DNA of 64,000 bases from Sphingobacteriales bacterium (lineage in GTDB: Bacteria; Bacteroidota; Bacteroidia; Chitinophagales; LD1): contig JADFDM010000004.1 of NCBI GenBank assembly GCA_018262795.1, positions 123,155-187,154 of the forward strand, read 5' to 3'. The notes under the pieces were generated by a model. That model saw nothing but the letters and a program-made list of their open reading frames with translations. It had not been told where the DNA came from and made no database searches. Below, in pieces: positions 1-10,417 of the stretch (within the stretch, counting starts at the first letter, position 1; every line of letters starts with the position of its first letter). The position numbers and the translations under genes are program-made.

Positions 1-1
1 T

Positions 2-3000
2 GGCCCCAAAGGAGCCACCGGAGCAAACGGCAATGATGGACTTAACGGAGCAACAGGCGCTACTGGCCCCAAAGGAGCTACCGGAGCCAATGGCAATGAT
101 GGTCTTAATGGAGCACCGGGTGCCACCGGCCTACCCGGCTCAACCGGTGCTGCTGGTGAGACAGGCCCACAAGGTCTTAATGGTAATACCGGAGCAACAG
201 GTGCCACTGGTAGCACAGGCGCTACAGGTGCTGATGGCGCGCTCAATGCGTGGTCCCTCACTGGTAACTCAGGCACCGTAGATGACACCAACTTTATTGG
301 CACTACCGATTTCGTGCCCCTAACTTTCAAGGTAAATAACATACAGGTCGGAAGAATCGAACCATACGGGCAAAATGTCTATTTTGGTGAAAATGCCGGT
401 GTGACTCTTTCAATAGGTACATCGAATGTAGCGATGGGAGGCTATGCGCTTACTTCCAGCGTTGCAGGAGATGGAAATGCCTCCATTGGCTTCAATTCAC
501 TTAGAGCAAATACCACTGGAGACTTCAACTCTGCCTTTGGTTACGCGGCTCTCTATCACAATGTATCTGGACAGCGCAACACAGCTATCGGACACTATGC
601 CCTTTATTCCAACATGACCGGCTCCAATAATGTCGCAATTGGTAATGGGGCCGATGTGTTGTTTGATAATCTGAACAACGCCACTGCCATAGGATATAAT
701 GCCATAGTGAGCACCAGCAACAGCATAGTACTGGGCGGCACCGGTATTGATACTATTAAGGTAGGGATAGGTCTTACCAATCCTTCTGCCACATTAGATG
801 TAGTGGGAACCCTTCAATATACTGACGGCAATCAAGCCGCAGGGAAAGTGTTGACTTCCGATGGAAGCGGCAATGCCACTTGGCAGATACCTACGGCTAT
901 TGGTGCTACCGGGCCTACAGGGCCTCAAGGTATAGCTGGGCCTAAAGGGGTAACTGGCAGTATAGGTCCTAACGGAGCCACAGGTGCTACCGGTCCGCAA
1001 GGCTTGCCCGGCTCTACCGGACAAACAGGCCCATCAGGGGCTAACGGAGCAACAGGGGCTACAGGTGCAACAGGGGCTGATGGTACAACTAATGGCTGGT
1101 CCCTCACCGGCAACTCCGGCACAGTGGACGGCACCAACTTTATAGGTACCACCGACAATATGCCTTTCAACATACGAGTAAATAATGAGAAGGCAGGGAA
1201 GATCGACCCTATTCTAAACAATACTTTTTATGGCTATCTAAGTGGCAATGCCGATACCTCTGGCACTAATAACACTGGCAATGGAATGCGAACTCTTTAT
1301 AAAAACACATCAGGTAGCTACAACACTGCAATTGGGGCGGTAGCGCTTTTTAATAATAGCACTGGAAGTAATAATACGGCCAATGGATTTCAGGCACTAT
1401 CGCATGGCACCTCAGGTTCATCTAATATAGCAATAGGAGCCTTTGCATTATTTAAAAATACGGATCGAAGTAACTTGGTAGCTGTGGGCGATTCTGCACT
1501 TTATAATAATGGTATGGGAGCATCCCATTATTATGATGCAATAGATAATACTGCTGTAGGTTCCAAAGCACTTTTTTCCAATACTACTGGAGGTGAAAAC
1601 ACCGCTAACGGTTTTGAAGCACTGAATAATAACATAACAGGCTTTGGAAATACTGCCAACGGAAGCTACACGCTTCATTCAAACACCACCGGAGGCAACA
1701 ACACCGCTAACGGCTATCTATCGCTTTATTTGAACACAACCGGGAATTACAATACCGCTAATGGATCTGTCGCACTTTATTCCAATGGTACGGGAAGTAG
1801 CAACTCAGCTTATGGAAATCAAGCACTTTATTTGAATGTATCTGGCGACAACAATACTGCCATTGGTGCTAATGCGCTCTTTTCAAATACATCTGGCAGC
1901 AATACCACTGCTATAGGAACCAATGCTATGCAATACGCCAATAACACTTATACCGCTTTTTTAAATGGTGATGTAGCTGTGGGGTATAACGCTCTGCGCG
2001 GCTCCACCGATGCCAGTACCAACACTGGTAACTGGAATACCGCGATCGGCTATCGAACGTTGCAGGTTAATACTTCCGGAGAAAACAATACTGCTACAGG
2101 GATGGGGGCTCTTTCTGCGAATAACAGTGGAAATGAAAATACCGCCAATGGAAGCGGAGCGCTTGCTTCCAATACCTACGGGATGAAGAATACTGCTATT
2201 GGTGCTTCTGCACTTGCTTTGAACGTCACAGGGCAGAATAACACTGCTACTGGTGATGACGCTCTACATTTTGCCACAGGAGATGGTAATACTGCCACTG
2301 GAGCCGGAGCGCTTGAAAACACCACTACAGGAGACAATAACACTGCCATTGGGATAGTCGCTCTTACATATAACAAAACAGGAAATGGCAATACCTCTGT
2401 TGGGTCTGGCGCACTCACTCTCATTACTAACATCTCCGGATCATATAATACGGCTGTTGGCCGTTATGCAGATCTTTCGACCGCTAATATTACCGATGCT
2501 ATGGCTTTAGGCTATAATGCTACCACCAATGCCACCAATAAAATAGTAATTGGTACTGTTGCCAACAACAACCTTACGGGAGGCTATGGCACTTGGCAAA
2601 ATTTATCAGATGGAAGATTTAAAGAGAATATCCGCGAAGATGTGCCGGGTCTGGCTTTTATTGAAAAGCTGCGTCCTGTTACTTATAACCTAAATGCTGA
2701 GAAAATAGATGAGTTCTTGGGCATAAAGCAACGCATGGATACCTGCAAAGATGCGGCAGAGAAGATGCGCTATGAGAAACGACTGCAAGAAGTGTCTGCC
2801 GAAACGGAAACAGGCTTCATAGCTCAGGAAGTGGAAAAAACCGCCCAGCAGATAGGTTATAGCTTCGATGGCGTTCACCATCCGGCAAGTGACAAGGATA
2901 ACTACACCATCGGCTACGCCTCGTTTGTAGTGCCTTTGGTAAAAGGAATGCAAGAGCAGCAGCAGATGATAGAACAACTGCAAAAGCAGAACGAAATGAT

Positions 3001-3055
3001 ATTGAAGCAGAACGCCCTCATGCAACAAGAAATTGATGCCTTAAAGAAGAAGTAA
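2..3055 (+). CDS. Collagen-like / YadA-head-like tail-fibre-type surface protein with S74 chaperone domain (5' end missing)
   Basis: The reading frame is open from the left window edge, so the GTG start at 314 in the ORF track is an artefact and about 1017 C-terminal residues are visible. Order of parts: Gly-X-Y collagen-like triplets (about 1-82), a linker with [11 protein letters not shown], YadA/Hia-head-like repeats of about 22 residues (GYxALYSNTTGSNNTA type), a linker with [11 protein letters not shown], a second collagen-like stretch (about 300-362), a second [11 protein letters not shown] linker, a long run of about 20 head repeats to about 853, then SDGRFKENI starting a peptidase S74 intramolecular chaperone domain and a terminal coiled coil. 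Such proteins trimerise as fibres and S74 domains self-cleave after folding (family knowledge). Likely a cell-surface or phage-tail-like fibre; the localisation signal lies outside the window. Confidence 0.85.
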   Translation, partial: GPKGATGANGNDGLNGATGATGPKGATGANGNDGLNGAPGATGLPGSTGAAGETGPQGLNGNTGATGATGSTGATGADGALNAWSLTGNSGTVDDTNFIGTTDFVPLTFKVNNIQVGRIEPYGQNVYFGENAGVTLSIGTSNVAMGGYALTSSVAGDGNASIGFNSLRANTTGDFNSAFGYAALYHNVSGQRNTAIGHYALYSNMTGSNNVAIGNGADVLFDNLNNATAIGYNAIVSTSNSIVLGGTGIDTIKVGIGLTNPSATLDVVGTLQYTDGNQAAGKVLTSDGSGNATWQIPTAIGATGPTGPQGIAGPKGVTGSIGPNGATGATGPQGLPGSTGQTGPSGANGATGATGATGADGTTNGWSLTGNSGTVDGTNFIGTTDNMPFNIRVNNEKAGKIDPILNNTFYGYLSGNADTSGTNNTGNGMRTLYKNTSGSYNTAIGAVALFNNSTGSNNTANGFQALSHGTSGSSNIAIGAFALFKNTDRSNLVAVGDSALYNNGMGASHYYDAIDNTAVGSKALFSNTTGGENTANGFEALNNNITGFGNTANGSYTLHSNTTGGNNTANGYLSLYLNTTGNYNTANGSVALYSNGTGSSNSAYGNQALYLNVSGDNNTAIGANALFSNTSGSNTTAIGTNAMQYANNTYTAFLNGDVAVGYNALRGSTDASTNTGNWNTAIGYRTLQVNTSGENNTATGMGALSANNSGNENTANGSGALASNTYGMKNTAIGASALALNVTGQNNTATGDDALHFATGDGNTATGAGALENTTTGDNNTAIGIVALTYNKTGNGNTSVGSGALTLITNISGSYNTAVGRYADLSTANITDAMALGYNATTNATNKIVIGTVANNNLTGGYGTWQNLSDGRFKENIREDVPGLAFIEKLRPVTYNLNAEKIDEFLGIKQRMDTCKDAAEKMRYEKRLQEVSAETETGFIAQEVEKTAQQIGYSFDGVHHPASDKDNYTIGYASFVVPLVKGMQEQQQMIEQLQKQNEMILKQNALMQQEIDALKKK

Positions 3056-3080
3056 GGTAGTGCTGCGAGCCGACAAATTA

Positions 3081-3121
3081 CCACAAAGCCATCCCATACG
3101 AGGTGGCTTTGTGGCGTTTTA
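3081..3121 (+). terminator. Terminator after the fibre gene
   Basis: Perfect 11-bp inverted repeat (CCACAAAGCCA / TGGCTTTGTGG) with a 12-nt loop, 26 bases after the stop codon and followed by CGTTTTA. The T-tract is short, so strength is uncertain. Confidence 0.6.
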
Positions 3122-3792
3122 GGGTAGAGGATGTTTCCTGCTGTCCTTCCTCTGAAGCCCGGCCTGAGCCGAGGGACTAAGGCTTCTCTCGTTTAGTGAG
3201 ATGCAGAGATGCTCATTAGTCAAGCATTCTTCTGCCAAACGAGAACAACAAAAGTCGGTTAGCACACGAACTTGCTGCTAATCCCCACGCTGTAATCTTG
3301 CGATGGGGGTGAAGCTGCTAAATTCCTGACTGCTGTGAAAAATAGTTGCTGCAGTTTGTGGCGGCAAGCTATATTCTTGGTTGAAAGTCCGTTTTGCTTG
3401 CCCCTTTGGCTGGGCTTCAAACTACGGGCAACGGGAAGATATGCTAATTGGAAAATGGGGCTTCTCCTCTTTTATCTAAAAGCAATGAACCACTAAGAAC
3501 ACTAAAGGCATTAAGAATACACGATGAACAGAAGAGAACCTCATAGCGGCCTTTGTGTTTTTCTCTTTGTGATCTTTGTGGTTAGAAAAGAGAGCATAAA
3601 TATTTGGAAAGAAGAGAGTGGAAATAGTGAAGAAGACTTTTTCTTTTTCAGCGAACAATAATAAACCTACCGGTAGCATAGGTTCGATATTTCAGAAGTA
3701 TCCAAGCCAATAACCAACAGCGATATGGAAGCCCCCAAACAGCCAATGTTATTTAAGCCATTACGCACGACTACTTCCTGCTCGCCACTTCC
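3122..3792. other. Gene-free stretch between convergent genes
   Basis: No convincing gene. The 67-aa minus ORF at 3476-3679 is made of the low-information sequence 'ctttgtg..ctttgtgg' and its complement, which is common between genes in environmental bacteria and gives NHKDHKE-type false proteins. The stretch also holds one copy of a dispersed repeat (listed separately). Genes on both sides point into it, so it probably holds only transcript ends. Confidence 0.6.
3325..3436 (-). repeat. Dispersed intergenic repeat, copy 1
   Basis: The reverse complement of this stretch aligns with 28249-28346: both read GTTGCCCGTAGTTTGAAGCC, then AAGCAAAACGGACTT, then AAGAATA, with scattered substitutions and small indels. 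Both copies lie between genes. No transposase or clear terminal repeats are visible. Confidence 0.7.
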
Positions 3793-4245
3793 TTACATAT
3801 AAATCACTTTAACGGATACTGTCTTGTTGCCGTTTACTTCAAAACTGGCCTTCGAAAAGTTTGGTCTGTTTGATAATCCAATGGTTTGAAAATTTGAAAA
3901 GCCAAGTCCTTCTATCGGCAAAATAAATCCTCTATCAATTTTACCGTTCATGTTTTCATCGTGTAAAATATTCACGGCATACTTCCCTGCCGGAATATCT
4001 GTAAACGTGAACGATGAAGTGCCGTTGCTGATGGTTCCCGTTGATATTTTGTAATACCTTTTATAATGCTCATCAGGTATTGTTCCGTCTTTGTGATACA
4101 AGGCATACTGAACCACTCCTTTTGAATTGCGCAGGCCTATTACTTCAATGGTTAGCGAATAGGTGGTCTTGTCATTTTGCGTGGTAAAAGAACTAAGTAA
4201 GAAAGCGGTGAAGAATAGGACGAATGTTTGTGCCGTTCTTTTCAT
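3793..4245 (-). CDS. DUF2141 domain secreted protein
   Basis: 150 aa with an N-terminal signal peptide (hydrophobic core FVLFFTAFLLSSF). The DUF2141 family signature is visible: a beta-rich domain with IPAGKYAVNILHDENMNGKID and IPIEG-like GLGFSNF near the C-terminus. Function of the family is unknown; members are periplasmic or outer-membrane proteins of Bacteroidota and Proteobacteria. Its ATG overlaps the stop of the RND pump gene (ATGA), and it is the last gene of the eight-gene efflux operon, so it is probably co-translated with the pump. No enzymatic motif is seen. Confidence 0.85.
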   Translation of the reverse strand: MKRTAQTFVLFFTAFLLSSFTTQNDKTTYSLTIEVIGLRNSKGVVQYALYHKDGTIPDEHYKRYYKISTGTISNGTSSFTFTDIPAGKYAVNILHDENMNGKIDRGFILPIEGLGFSNFQTIGLSNRPNFSKASFEVNGNKTVSVKVIYM

Positions 4246-7200
4246 TTGGGAGTTTCTGTTTTTCGGTTCGCAATTTTAGCTTTCAGAGTATCTACCAAAT
4301 AATAAACCATTGGCACTAATAAAACGGTAAGCATTAGAGAAGAAAGCAGTCCCCCGATGATGACCCACGCCAATCCATTTTTCCACTCGGCAGCGGTTCC
4401 TGTAGCCAGTGCAATAGGCAACATTCCTACCACCATCGAAAGGGTGGTCATCAAGATGGGGCGCATTCTTTCCTTTCCCGCTATCACTAAGGCTTCTTTA
4501 AAGTGTTTGCCTTCGGCTTTTAATTGGTTGGTGAAGTCCACTATCAAAATGGCATTTTTTACTACTAAGCCCATCAGCATAATTAAGCCCAGCAAGGCGA
4601 ACAGACTTAAATTGCTGTGCGATAAATTGAGTGCTAAAAATGCTCCGATGATGGCCACCGGAATGGAGAATAGAACTACAAACGGATACACGAAACTATC
4701 GTAAAGCGCCACCATGATTAAGTAGATCAGCAGGAATGAAATTATCAGTACCGACCCCAATGCTCCAAAGCTGTCGTTCTGCCTTTTGATATCGCTGCCC
4801 CAAGTCATTTCTATTCCGGTAGGTAGTGGATGGTGATTGAGATACGCTACCACATCATCCGCCAAAGTACCCGAAGGGCGGCCCAATGCATCGGCTGTAA
4901 GGGTGACTGCCGGCTGTCGGTCTTTTCTCTCTAACAGCGAGGGCGAATTGCCCGGTACTACGCTTGCAAATTGAGATACTTCGATGGGTAAACCCTTGGG
5001 GTTCACAATCGTGAGTTGCTGCACATCCTCCATATTTTTTCGGCTGAAATCATCCATCCAAATTCGCACGGGATATTCCGTTCCGCTTTGGGTAAGGGTG
5101 GCATTGTCATTGCCGGTAAAGGCAGTGCGCAGGTTCAGCCCCACATAAGCGGTGGTTAAGCCCAGCCGCTGCATCTTATCTTTATCCGGAATTATTTTGT
5201 ACTCCGGGCTACCTGTTTCTACTGACAGCCGCACATTGTCGGCTCCGGGCATTTTTTCAATAATCGCTTTTAATGTATTTCCACTTTCCATCACCTCATT
5301 TAAGTGGCTGCCGCTTAATGTGATTTCAATAGGCGCTGTGCGGGGTATTAAACCCAAGGCCACCATGGAGTAATTGATGCCCGCAAATTTCTGTTGTAAT
5401 TCTCCTCGAAGTTTTCGCATGAAATCTTCGGTAGAAAGATTTTTCAATTCTTTTTTAGGTTTTAATTGAATCGTGAATTCTGTTTTGTTGGCGGCACCTA
5501 CTCCCAGGCTGCCAATGCCCGTGCTGGGGCCTCCGATGTTGCTGAACACTGTGGCTACTTCGGGATGTTGGATAATGTAGGTTTCAATCTTTTTAGAAAT
5601 CAAATCGTTTTGCTGAATAGAGGTTGACTTGTCAAATTCTAAAGCCATTTTAAACCTTCCCTGATCACCGGTAGAGATTAATTCTTTGCCGATAATTCCC
5701 TGCTTCATCATTCCTAAAGTCATTATAAATAGCAGTAGCACTATTACCGTAAAAATTCTTTTATGACTCAATACCCATTCGAGCAAGCGACCATACCAAT
5801 TAGTAAAACTTTCTAATTGCCGTTCGAAGCCCAATAGAAAGCGATTGAAGACATTAGTAGGTTGCAAATCCTCTTTCTTGCCGATGCGCGAGGCTAACCA
5901 CGGGGTGAGGGTGAAGCCCACCAACAAACTGGTTAGGGTAGAGGTGATGACCACCACTGAAAATTGCTTGAGCATGTCGGCAACAAATACTTGTAAGAAC
6001 AGAATAGGCAGAAACACGACCACATCCACTAAGGTGATAGACAATGCCGCAAATCCAATTTCCATACGACCATCTAAGGCAGCCGCTCTTTTTTCTTTCC
6101 CGCTGTCTAAGTGCCTTTGAATGTTTTCTAACACCACCACCGCATCATCCACCAAAATTCCAATGATTAAGGACATGGCCAGCAAGGTCATTAAGTTGAG
6201 CGTGTACCCCAACAACCACATGGCGGCAAATGCGGTGACTAAGGAAGTGGGGATGGCAACAATTACAATGAGAGAGTTTCTGAAACTCCGCAGAAATAAT
6301 AGCATGACTAAGGAAACTAATATCACTGCCAGCATCAAATCAAACACTACCGAATCAACCGCTGCAATGGTATTATCTGTGCTGTCATCGGCTATAATGA
6401 ATTGAACCTCTGAAGCTGCGTTTTGCTGCTCAATAGATTTGAATTTTTCACGAACCAGTTTAGAAACATCCACCGCATTGGCATCGCCTTGTTTTTTCAA
6501 CAAAAGCCCGATACCGTTTTTGCCATTGTATCGGCTATAGGAACTTGTTTCCTTGATTCCATCTATCACCTCTGCCACATCCTTTACATAAACAGGGCTG
6601 CCGGGCATAGGCATGGCAATCTGAACATTTTTAATATCGTCTAAGTCGCTAAACTTCCCAATGAGGCGAACGGAGTTGCTCTCCTTTTCCGTTTGCACCT
6701 TACCGGCAGGTAAGTCTAAGCCGGAGCGGTTGATGGCTTCTACCACTTGATACAACGAAACCTTATAAAGTTTCAACTTATCCTGATTTACCCGCACTTG
6801 CACCTCTCTTTCTTCCCCTCCCAGAATGGTAATTTCTGCCACTCCTTTTATCTGCTGAATTTGCGGCAGATAATCATCTTTCATTTTCTGATAAAACTTT
6901 GTGGGCGATAAATTACTGGTGGCGCTGATGGACATCACCGGCAAGTCATTGGGGGAGACCTTGCTCATCACCGGACTTAAAATATCGGCCGGTAAATCTT
7001 TGCGGATGTTGTCAATGTAGCGTTGCGCATCCTGCATGGTTTTGTCCAAATTTGTTCCGTATTTCAGATTGGCGATAATGACAGAAGCATTCGGTAAGGA
7101 CTTTGTTACTAAATAATCTACCCCCTCTAAGTTGGATAAGGCATCTTCAATTTTTCGGGAAACGGAAGTCTCTACCTCGTTGGGTTCAGCTCCCGGATAC

Positions 7201-7349
7201 ACTGTTTTAATCACCACCACGGGTTGATTAAAATCGGGCATCAACTCGTAATTCAAATTGATATACCCGATTACTCCCAGTAGAGTAAATACGCTGAAAA
7301 GAACAATGATCAGCGATGGACGTTTTATGGATATTTCTGTGATATTCAT
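4242..7349 (-). CDS. RND efflux pump inner-membrane permease (HAE1/AcrB type)
   Basis: 1035 aa from the ATG at 7349. The ORF-track start (7370) is a TTG lying inside the upstream gene; the ATG 11 bp after that gene's stop gives the canonical N-terminus MNITEISIKRP. The family layout is complete: TM1, a large periplasmic porter domain, central TM cluster with the proton-relay pair GILVDDAVVVLEN (about D401/D402), a second porter domain, and GLVVKNAILIVDF with the relay lysine. Length is normal for the family. It exports drugs or other hydrophobic compounds by proton antiport as a tripartite complex with the adaptor and TolC protein encoded just upstream. All three parts are in one operon with a TetR regulator, so regulation by substrate is likely (inference). 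Confidence 0.95.
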   Translation of the reverse strand: MNITEISIKRPSLIIVLFSVFTLLGVIGYINLNYELMPDFNQPVVVIKTVYPGAEPNEVETSVSRKIEDALSNLEGVDYLVTKSLPNASVIIANLKYGTNLDKTMQDAQRYIDNIRKDLPADILSPVMSKVSPNDLPVMSISATSNLSPTKFYQKMKDDYLPQIQQIKGVAEITILGGEEREVQVRVNQDKLKLYKVSLYQVVEAINRSGLDLPAGKVQTEKESNSVRLIGKFSDLDDIKNVQIAMPMPGSPVYVKDVAEVIDGIKETSSYSRYNGKNGIGLLLKKQGDANAVDVSKLVREKFKSIEQQNAASEVQFIIADDSTDNTIAAVDSVVFDLMLAVILVSLVMLLFLRSFRNSLIVIVAIPTSLVTAFAAMWLLGYTLNLMTLLAMSLIIGILVDDAVVVLENIQRHLDSGKEKRAAALDGRMEIGFAALSITLVDVVVFLPILFLQVFVADMLKQFSVVVITSTLTSLLVGFTLTPWLASRIGKKEDLQPTNVFNRFLLGFERQLESFTNWYGRLLEWVLSHKRIFTVIVLLLFIMTLGMMKQGIIGKELISTGDQGRFKMALEFDKSTSIQQNDLISKKIETYIIQHPEVATVFSNIGGPSTGIGSLGVGAANKTEFTIQLKPKKELKNLSTEDFMRKLRGELQQKFAGINYSMVALGLIPRTAPIEITLSGSHLNEVMESGNTLKAIIEKMPGADNVRLSVETGSPEYKIIPDKDKMQRLGLTTAYVGLNLRTAFTGNDNATLTQSGTEYPVRIWMDDFSRKNMEDVQQLTIVNPKGLPIEVSQFASVVPGNSPSLLERKDRQPAVTLTADALGRPSGTLADDVVAYLNHHPLPTGIEMTWGSDIKRQNDSFGALGSVLIISFLLIYLIMVALYDSFVYPFVVLFSIPVAIIGAFLALNLSHSNLSLFALLGLIMLMGLVVKNAILIVDFTNQLKAEGKHFKEALVIAGKERMRPILMTTLSMVVGMLPIALATGTAAEWKNGLAWVIIGGLLSSLMLTVLLVPMVYYLVDTLKAKIANRKTETPK

Positions 7350-7359
7350 TGATAGCAAT

Positions 7360-8430
7360 TTATTTGGCAATTACGTTCGCACTGTCGAAGAGATTGATAA
7401 AGCCATTTGTTACAATTACATCTCCTGCTGTGAGCCCGGTTGACACGACAGCTTTGTTTTGTACTTTCTGAGAGATTACAATGTTGTGTAACACCGCTTT
7501 CCCATTTTTGATTACATATACTTGAGGCTGTTCGGCAGATTCAATGATGGCTGACGAAGGAATGATGATTCCCTTTTCGCGGCTCTCCGTTTTCAAGTTT
7601 ACTTGGCCAAACATTCCTGACTTGATTTTTAAATCAGGAGTATTACTCACTGAAAATTGCACCGGGAAACTGCTTCCCATATTGGCTTTGCTTCCGATCA
7701 TCGTAGCCTTTCCTTGTAATGAAATATCGGGATAGGCATCGGCTGTAACCGGGTAGTTTTGATGGAGATTAAACAGCCCTATTTGATTCTCCGAAACATG
7801 GATGGTGAATTTCAATTCCGTTACATCAGTGATTTGCAGCAAAGGCATTCCGGGGGCTGCAAAGGCTCCAAGTTCCGTGAGTTTAGCAGTGACTACTCCA
7901 TGAAACGGAGCCTTGATGGTTGACTTACTAATCTGTTCCTGTAAAGTAGCTTGCTGAATCTTTGCCGATTTCAAACCCAGTTCTGTTTTCTCTAATTGAA
8001 CCCCTTGAATCGCGTCTGCTTTTGCTAGTACGGTATAGCGATTTACATCAGCTTGCAGCCCTTGCATCTGCACTTCAACCGTTTGTAGTTGTAGTTTTAG
8101 TAAGGAGTTATCTAACTGTATTAGCGCTTCGCCTTTATTTACCACGCTTCCAACATCTACCAACACCTCATTTACTTTGCCTTGCACTTCCGCACTTATT
8201 TTGCTTTCCTTATTCGGTTCAAAAATTCCTGAATAGGAAGATTCGGCTATCACCTCCTCTAATTGCAAGGTGTCGGCCTGCACATAAAGCGCCTTCTCTT
8301 TATCGTAGTGATAAATTTTTTCTTCCGTTATTTTTTTATTGCTGATTAGGCGAAATACTACCATGGCAATTACCGCCAATGATAGGATCACGTACAAAGC
8401 CTTTTTTAAGAATGGTTTTTTTGTGTTCAT
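7360..8430 (-). CDS. RND periplasmic adaptor subunit (membrane fusion protein)
   Basis: 356 aa. An N-terminal membrane anchor (about 10-29) is followed by a biotinyl-lipoyl-like half (VQGKVNEVLVDVGSVVNKGEALIQLD), a coiled-coil hairpin (about 110-170), the second lipoyl half (STIKAPFHGVVTAKLTELGAFAAPG), a beta-barrel domain and a membrane-proximal domain. This is the HlyD/AcrA-type order. It bridges the inner-membrane pump and the outer-membrane channel. It lies 8 bp after the TolC-family gene and 11 bp before the pump gene. Substrate cannot be told from sequence. Confidence 0.93.
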   Translation of the reverse strand: MNTKKPFLKKALYVILSLAVIAMVVFRLISNKKITEEKIYHYDKEKALYVQADTLQLEEVIAESSYSGIFEPNKESKISAEVQGKVNEVLVDVGSVVNKGEALIQLDNSLLKLQLQTVEVQMQGLQADVNRYTVLAKADAIQGVQLEKTELGLKSAKIQQATLQEQISKSTIKAPFHGVVTAKLTELGAFAAPGMPLLQITDVTELKFTIHVSENQIGLFNLHQNYPVTADAYPDISLQGKATMIGSKANMGSSFPVQFSVSNTPDLKIKSGMFGQVNLKTESREKGIIIPSSAIIESAEQPQVYVIKNGKAVLHNIVISQKVQNKAVVSTGLTAGDVIVTNGFINLFDSANVIAK

Positions 8431-8438
8431 TGTAAGTC

Positions 8439-9773
8439 TTATTTAGCTGATGAAATATTCCCGGTTTGTTTTTTGAGTTCTAAGTCTGCTTTTAAATAGT
8501 CAATCACCGCATTTAAATAGGTTTGTTGTGCCTCTCGTAAAGCATTGTCTGCAAGCAACACCTCCGTTAGATTAGCTACTCCTTGTTGCTGTTGAAGAAC
8601 GGTTTGCTCGTAAATCGTTTGCGCCAACTTGATTTGTTCGATAGTTGTTTTTATAGATCGCTCAGTAACTACCCTTTGTAGCTTTGCATTTTCAACCTGC
8701 ACCTTGTTTTGCTCTGCCAGCAAATCGGCTTGCAATTCACCATTTTTCAGTTCAAGTTTTTTCTGATTTATTTTACGTTGTGTCACGGTGCCGTTAAACA
8801 GTGGATAGGAGAGTTTCATGCCGGCAAATCCAAATTGATGAAACTTGATAAAATCGTTTGGCTGTTTGTCATAACCAAAGCCGGTAGCACCATAGGTGCC
8901 AATAATGTGAAGCGATGGCAAAAACCTCGATCTATTCAAAGTGCTTAACTCACTTGACAATAATCGGTTTTTAGCTTTCATCAGACGAATATCTACGGAA
9001 GGTGAAACAGGATAGTCATCGGCATTTCGATATGTAATTGTTGGTTCTACTTGTATAATTTCTTCGAGCGGAACACCCATCGCTAACTTCAACCCATTTA
9101 ATACTTGCTCCAATTTGTTGCCGATGGTTTCGCTTTGTGCAGTTAGCTGCGCTACTTGCAATTTCACTTTGCTCACGTCTGTTTCCTTGGCGAGTAATTG
9201 CTCGTTGAGTAGTTGAACATTTTTTAAGAGCCGATCAGCATTTGTGAGATTGCTATCTATAAACACCAATTGGTGATTCAGTATCTGCGCATTGTAATAC
9301 AGATTCGATATTTCAAATTGGATTTGTTCATCTGATTTTTGGTATTGCAGGTCGCTTAATTCCGAAGCTATCTTCGTGCTTTTGATAGCCCCATATACCT
9401 GCGGATTATACAAGGGCATAGACAATTGCAGATTGGCGTTTATATTATGCGGCACTCCAAATTGCGCTTCTTTAAATTGTCCCTCTGGTGCCATTGGGTT
9501 GAAGGTGGATAAGGGCATATACTGATAAGGAAGTTCTATAAAGTACTTGTACTCGGCATTGCCCGTTAATTTTGGAATCAGATTGGCTTTGGCTTCTTTT
9601 TCCTTTTGCCTGCTGATTAACATTGTGTTTCTACCTATTTGCAAATTCTTATTTTGAACTATTGCTGTGTCAATACATTGTTGCAAAGTCCAAACTTGTG
9701 CTTGCAATGAATTCACGCCAGTGAATAGCAGGATTAAGACAAGGCTTCGTATGTAAGTGCTTACTAACTTCAT
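8439..9773 (-). CDS. TolC-family outer-membrane channel
   Basis: 444 aa with signal peptide (VLILLFTGVNSLQAQ). The duplicated OEP/TolC pattern is present: two long helical hairpins rich in Q, L, A and K flanking beta segments, starting with WTLQQCIDTAIVQNKNLQ, a typical Bacteroidota TolC start. Forms a trimeric channel for the RND complex. Third-last gene of the operon, 14 bp downstream of the heme-c lipoprotein gene. Confidence 0.92.
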   Translation of the reverse strand: MKLVSTYIRSLVLILLFTGVNSLQAQVWTLQQCIDTAIVQNKNLQIGRNTMLISRQKEKEAKANLIPKLTGNAEYKYFIELPYQYMPLSTFNPMAPEGQFKEAQFGVPHNINANLQLSMPLYNPQVYGAIKSTKIASELSDLQYQKSDEQIQFEISNLYYNAQILNHQLVFIDSNLTNADRLLKNVQLLNEQLLAKETDVSKVKLQVAQLTAQSETIGNKLEQVLNGLKLAMGVPLEEIIQVEPTITYRNADDYPVSPSVDIRLMKAKNRLLSSELSTLNRSRFLPSLHIIGTYGATGFGYDKQPNDFIKFHQFGFAGMKLSYPLFNGTVTQRKINQKKLELKNGELQADLLAEQNKVQVENAKLQRVVTERSIKTTIEQIKLAQTIYEQTVLQQQQGVANLTEVLLADNALREAQQTYLNAVIDYLKADLELKKQTGNISSAK

Positions 9774-9787
9774 GGGTCAAATTTTTT

Positions 9788-10417
9788 TTATTGCTTATTC
9801 ATATCCACTACAAATATCCCTCTGATTTCGTTTTCGGCATACCCAATTGCTTGGTCTGCCGGATATAATTGCTTTATTTTTTTTAGTGTAGCGGCATTAA
9901 TATCTATACCCGGTTTGCCGTGGCACTGCATACACATTTGGTTGGTGATAATGGGATAGTACCCCACCATTTTACCGGCTATTTCAGTAACTATCGGTGC
10001 TTTGTCTTTTCCATTTACTTTAGCTTCTTTCCATTTTTTGATGTATGCTAATTCAGCTTCGTTCGCTGTATTCACAGGGTTTCTTGGTTGGTCGCTCACT
10101 CGTTTTATGTGTGCGCCCAATGCCAGCGACATACTATCCGTAATAGCAATAGCCTTGGTGTTGCAAAATTCAACCGCTCCTGCTGATCCATTTTCTCCTA
10201 AAGCAGAAACTAAGTATTTTGCTAAACTCGCTTTGGTCTGCAATGCCAATTCTTTTCCCGTTTTCAAGTAATCCATCTCATTCATTGGATGGTCTTGAGG
10301 ATGGTCTGTTTTAATCGAAGTAGATTCTACTGTTTCCTTTGAATTTTCACTTGATATGTTATTGCAAGAAAAAATCAGTAGGCTAATCGCAAAGAGTGTT
10401 GTGATGGTTGCTTTCAT
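9788..10417 (-). CDS. DUF3365 (Tll0287-like) heme-c lipoprotein
   Basis: 209 aa. A lipobox-like signal (LLIFSC, Cys18) suggests anchoring in the membrane. The rest matches the DUF3365/Tll0287-like fold, a PAS-like sensor domain that binds one c-type heme, here through CMQCH (Cys162-His166). Family knowledge: such domains sit in redox or gas sensing proteins. Here the domain stands alone without kinase or cyclase output. The ATG overlaps the stop of the upstream membrane gene (ATGA). A redox role next to an efflux pump is an inference. Confidence 0.85.
   Translation of the reverse strand: MKATITTLFAISLLIFSCNNISSENSKETVESTSIKTDHPQDHPMNEMDYLKTGKELALQTKASLAKYLVSALGENGSAGAVEFCNTKAIAITDSMSLALGAHIKRVSDQPRNPVNTANEAELAYIKKWKEAKVNGKDKAPIVTEIAGKMVGYYPIITNQMCMQCHGKPGIDINAATLKKIKQLYPADQAIGYAENEIRGIFVVDMNKQ

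Noticed and set aside
33-281. 82-aa ORF on the plus strand
   Set aside because: Out-of-frame shadow of the collagen-like repeats; the true frame (from base 2) runs through it and continues into 314-3055.
300-2600. Regular short repeats that might suggest a CRISPR array
   Set aside because: They are in-frame protein repeats (Gly-X-Y and GYxALYSN) of variable sequence, without constant repeat and spacer units. No CRISPR array or cas gene is in the window.
3476-3679. 67-aa minus-strand ORF with a NHKDHKEK motif
   Set aside because: Made from the common intergenic 'ctttgtg' low-complexity sequence; seen as a false protein in many genomes.
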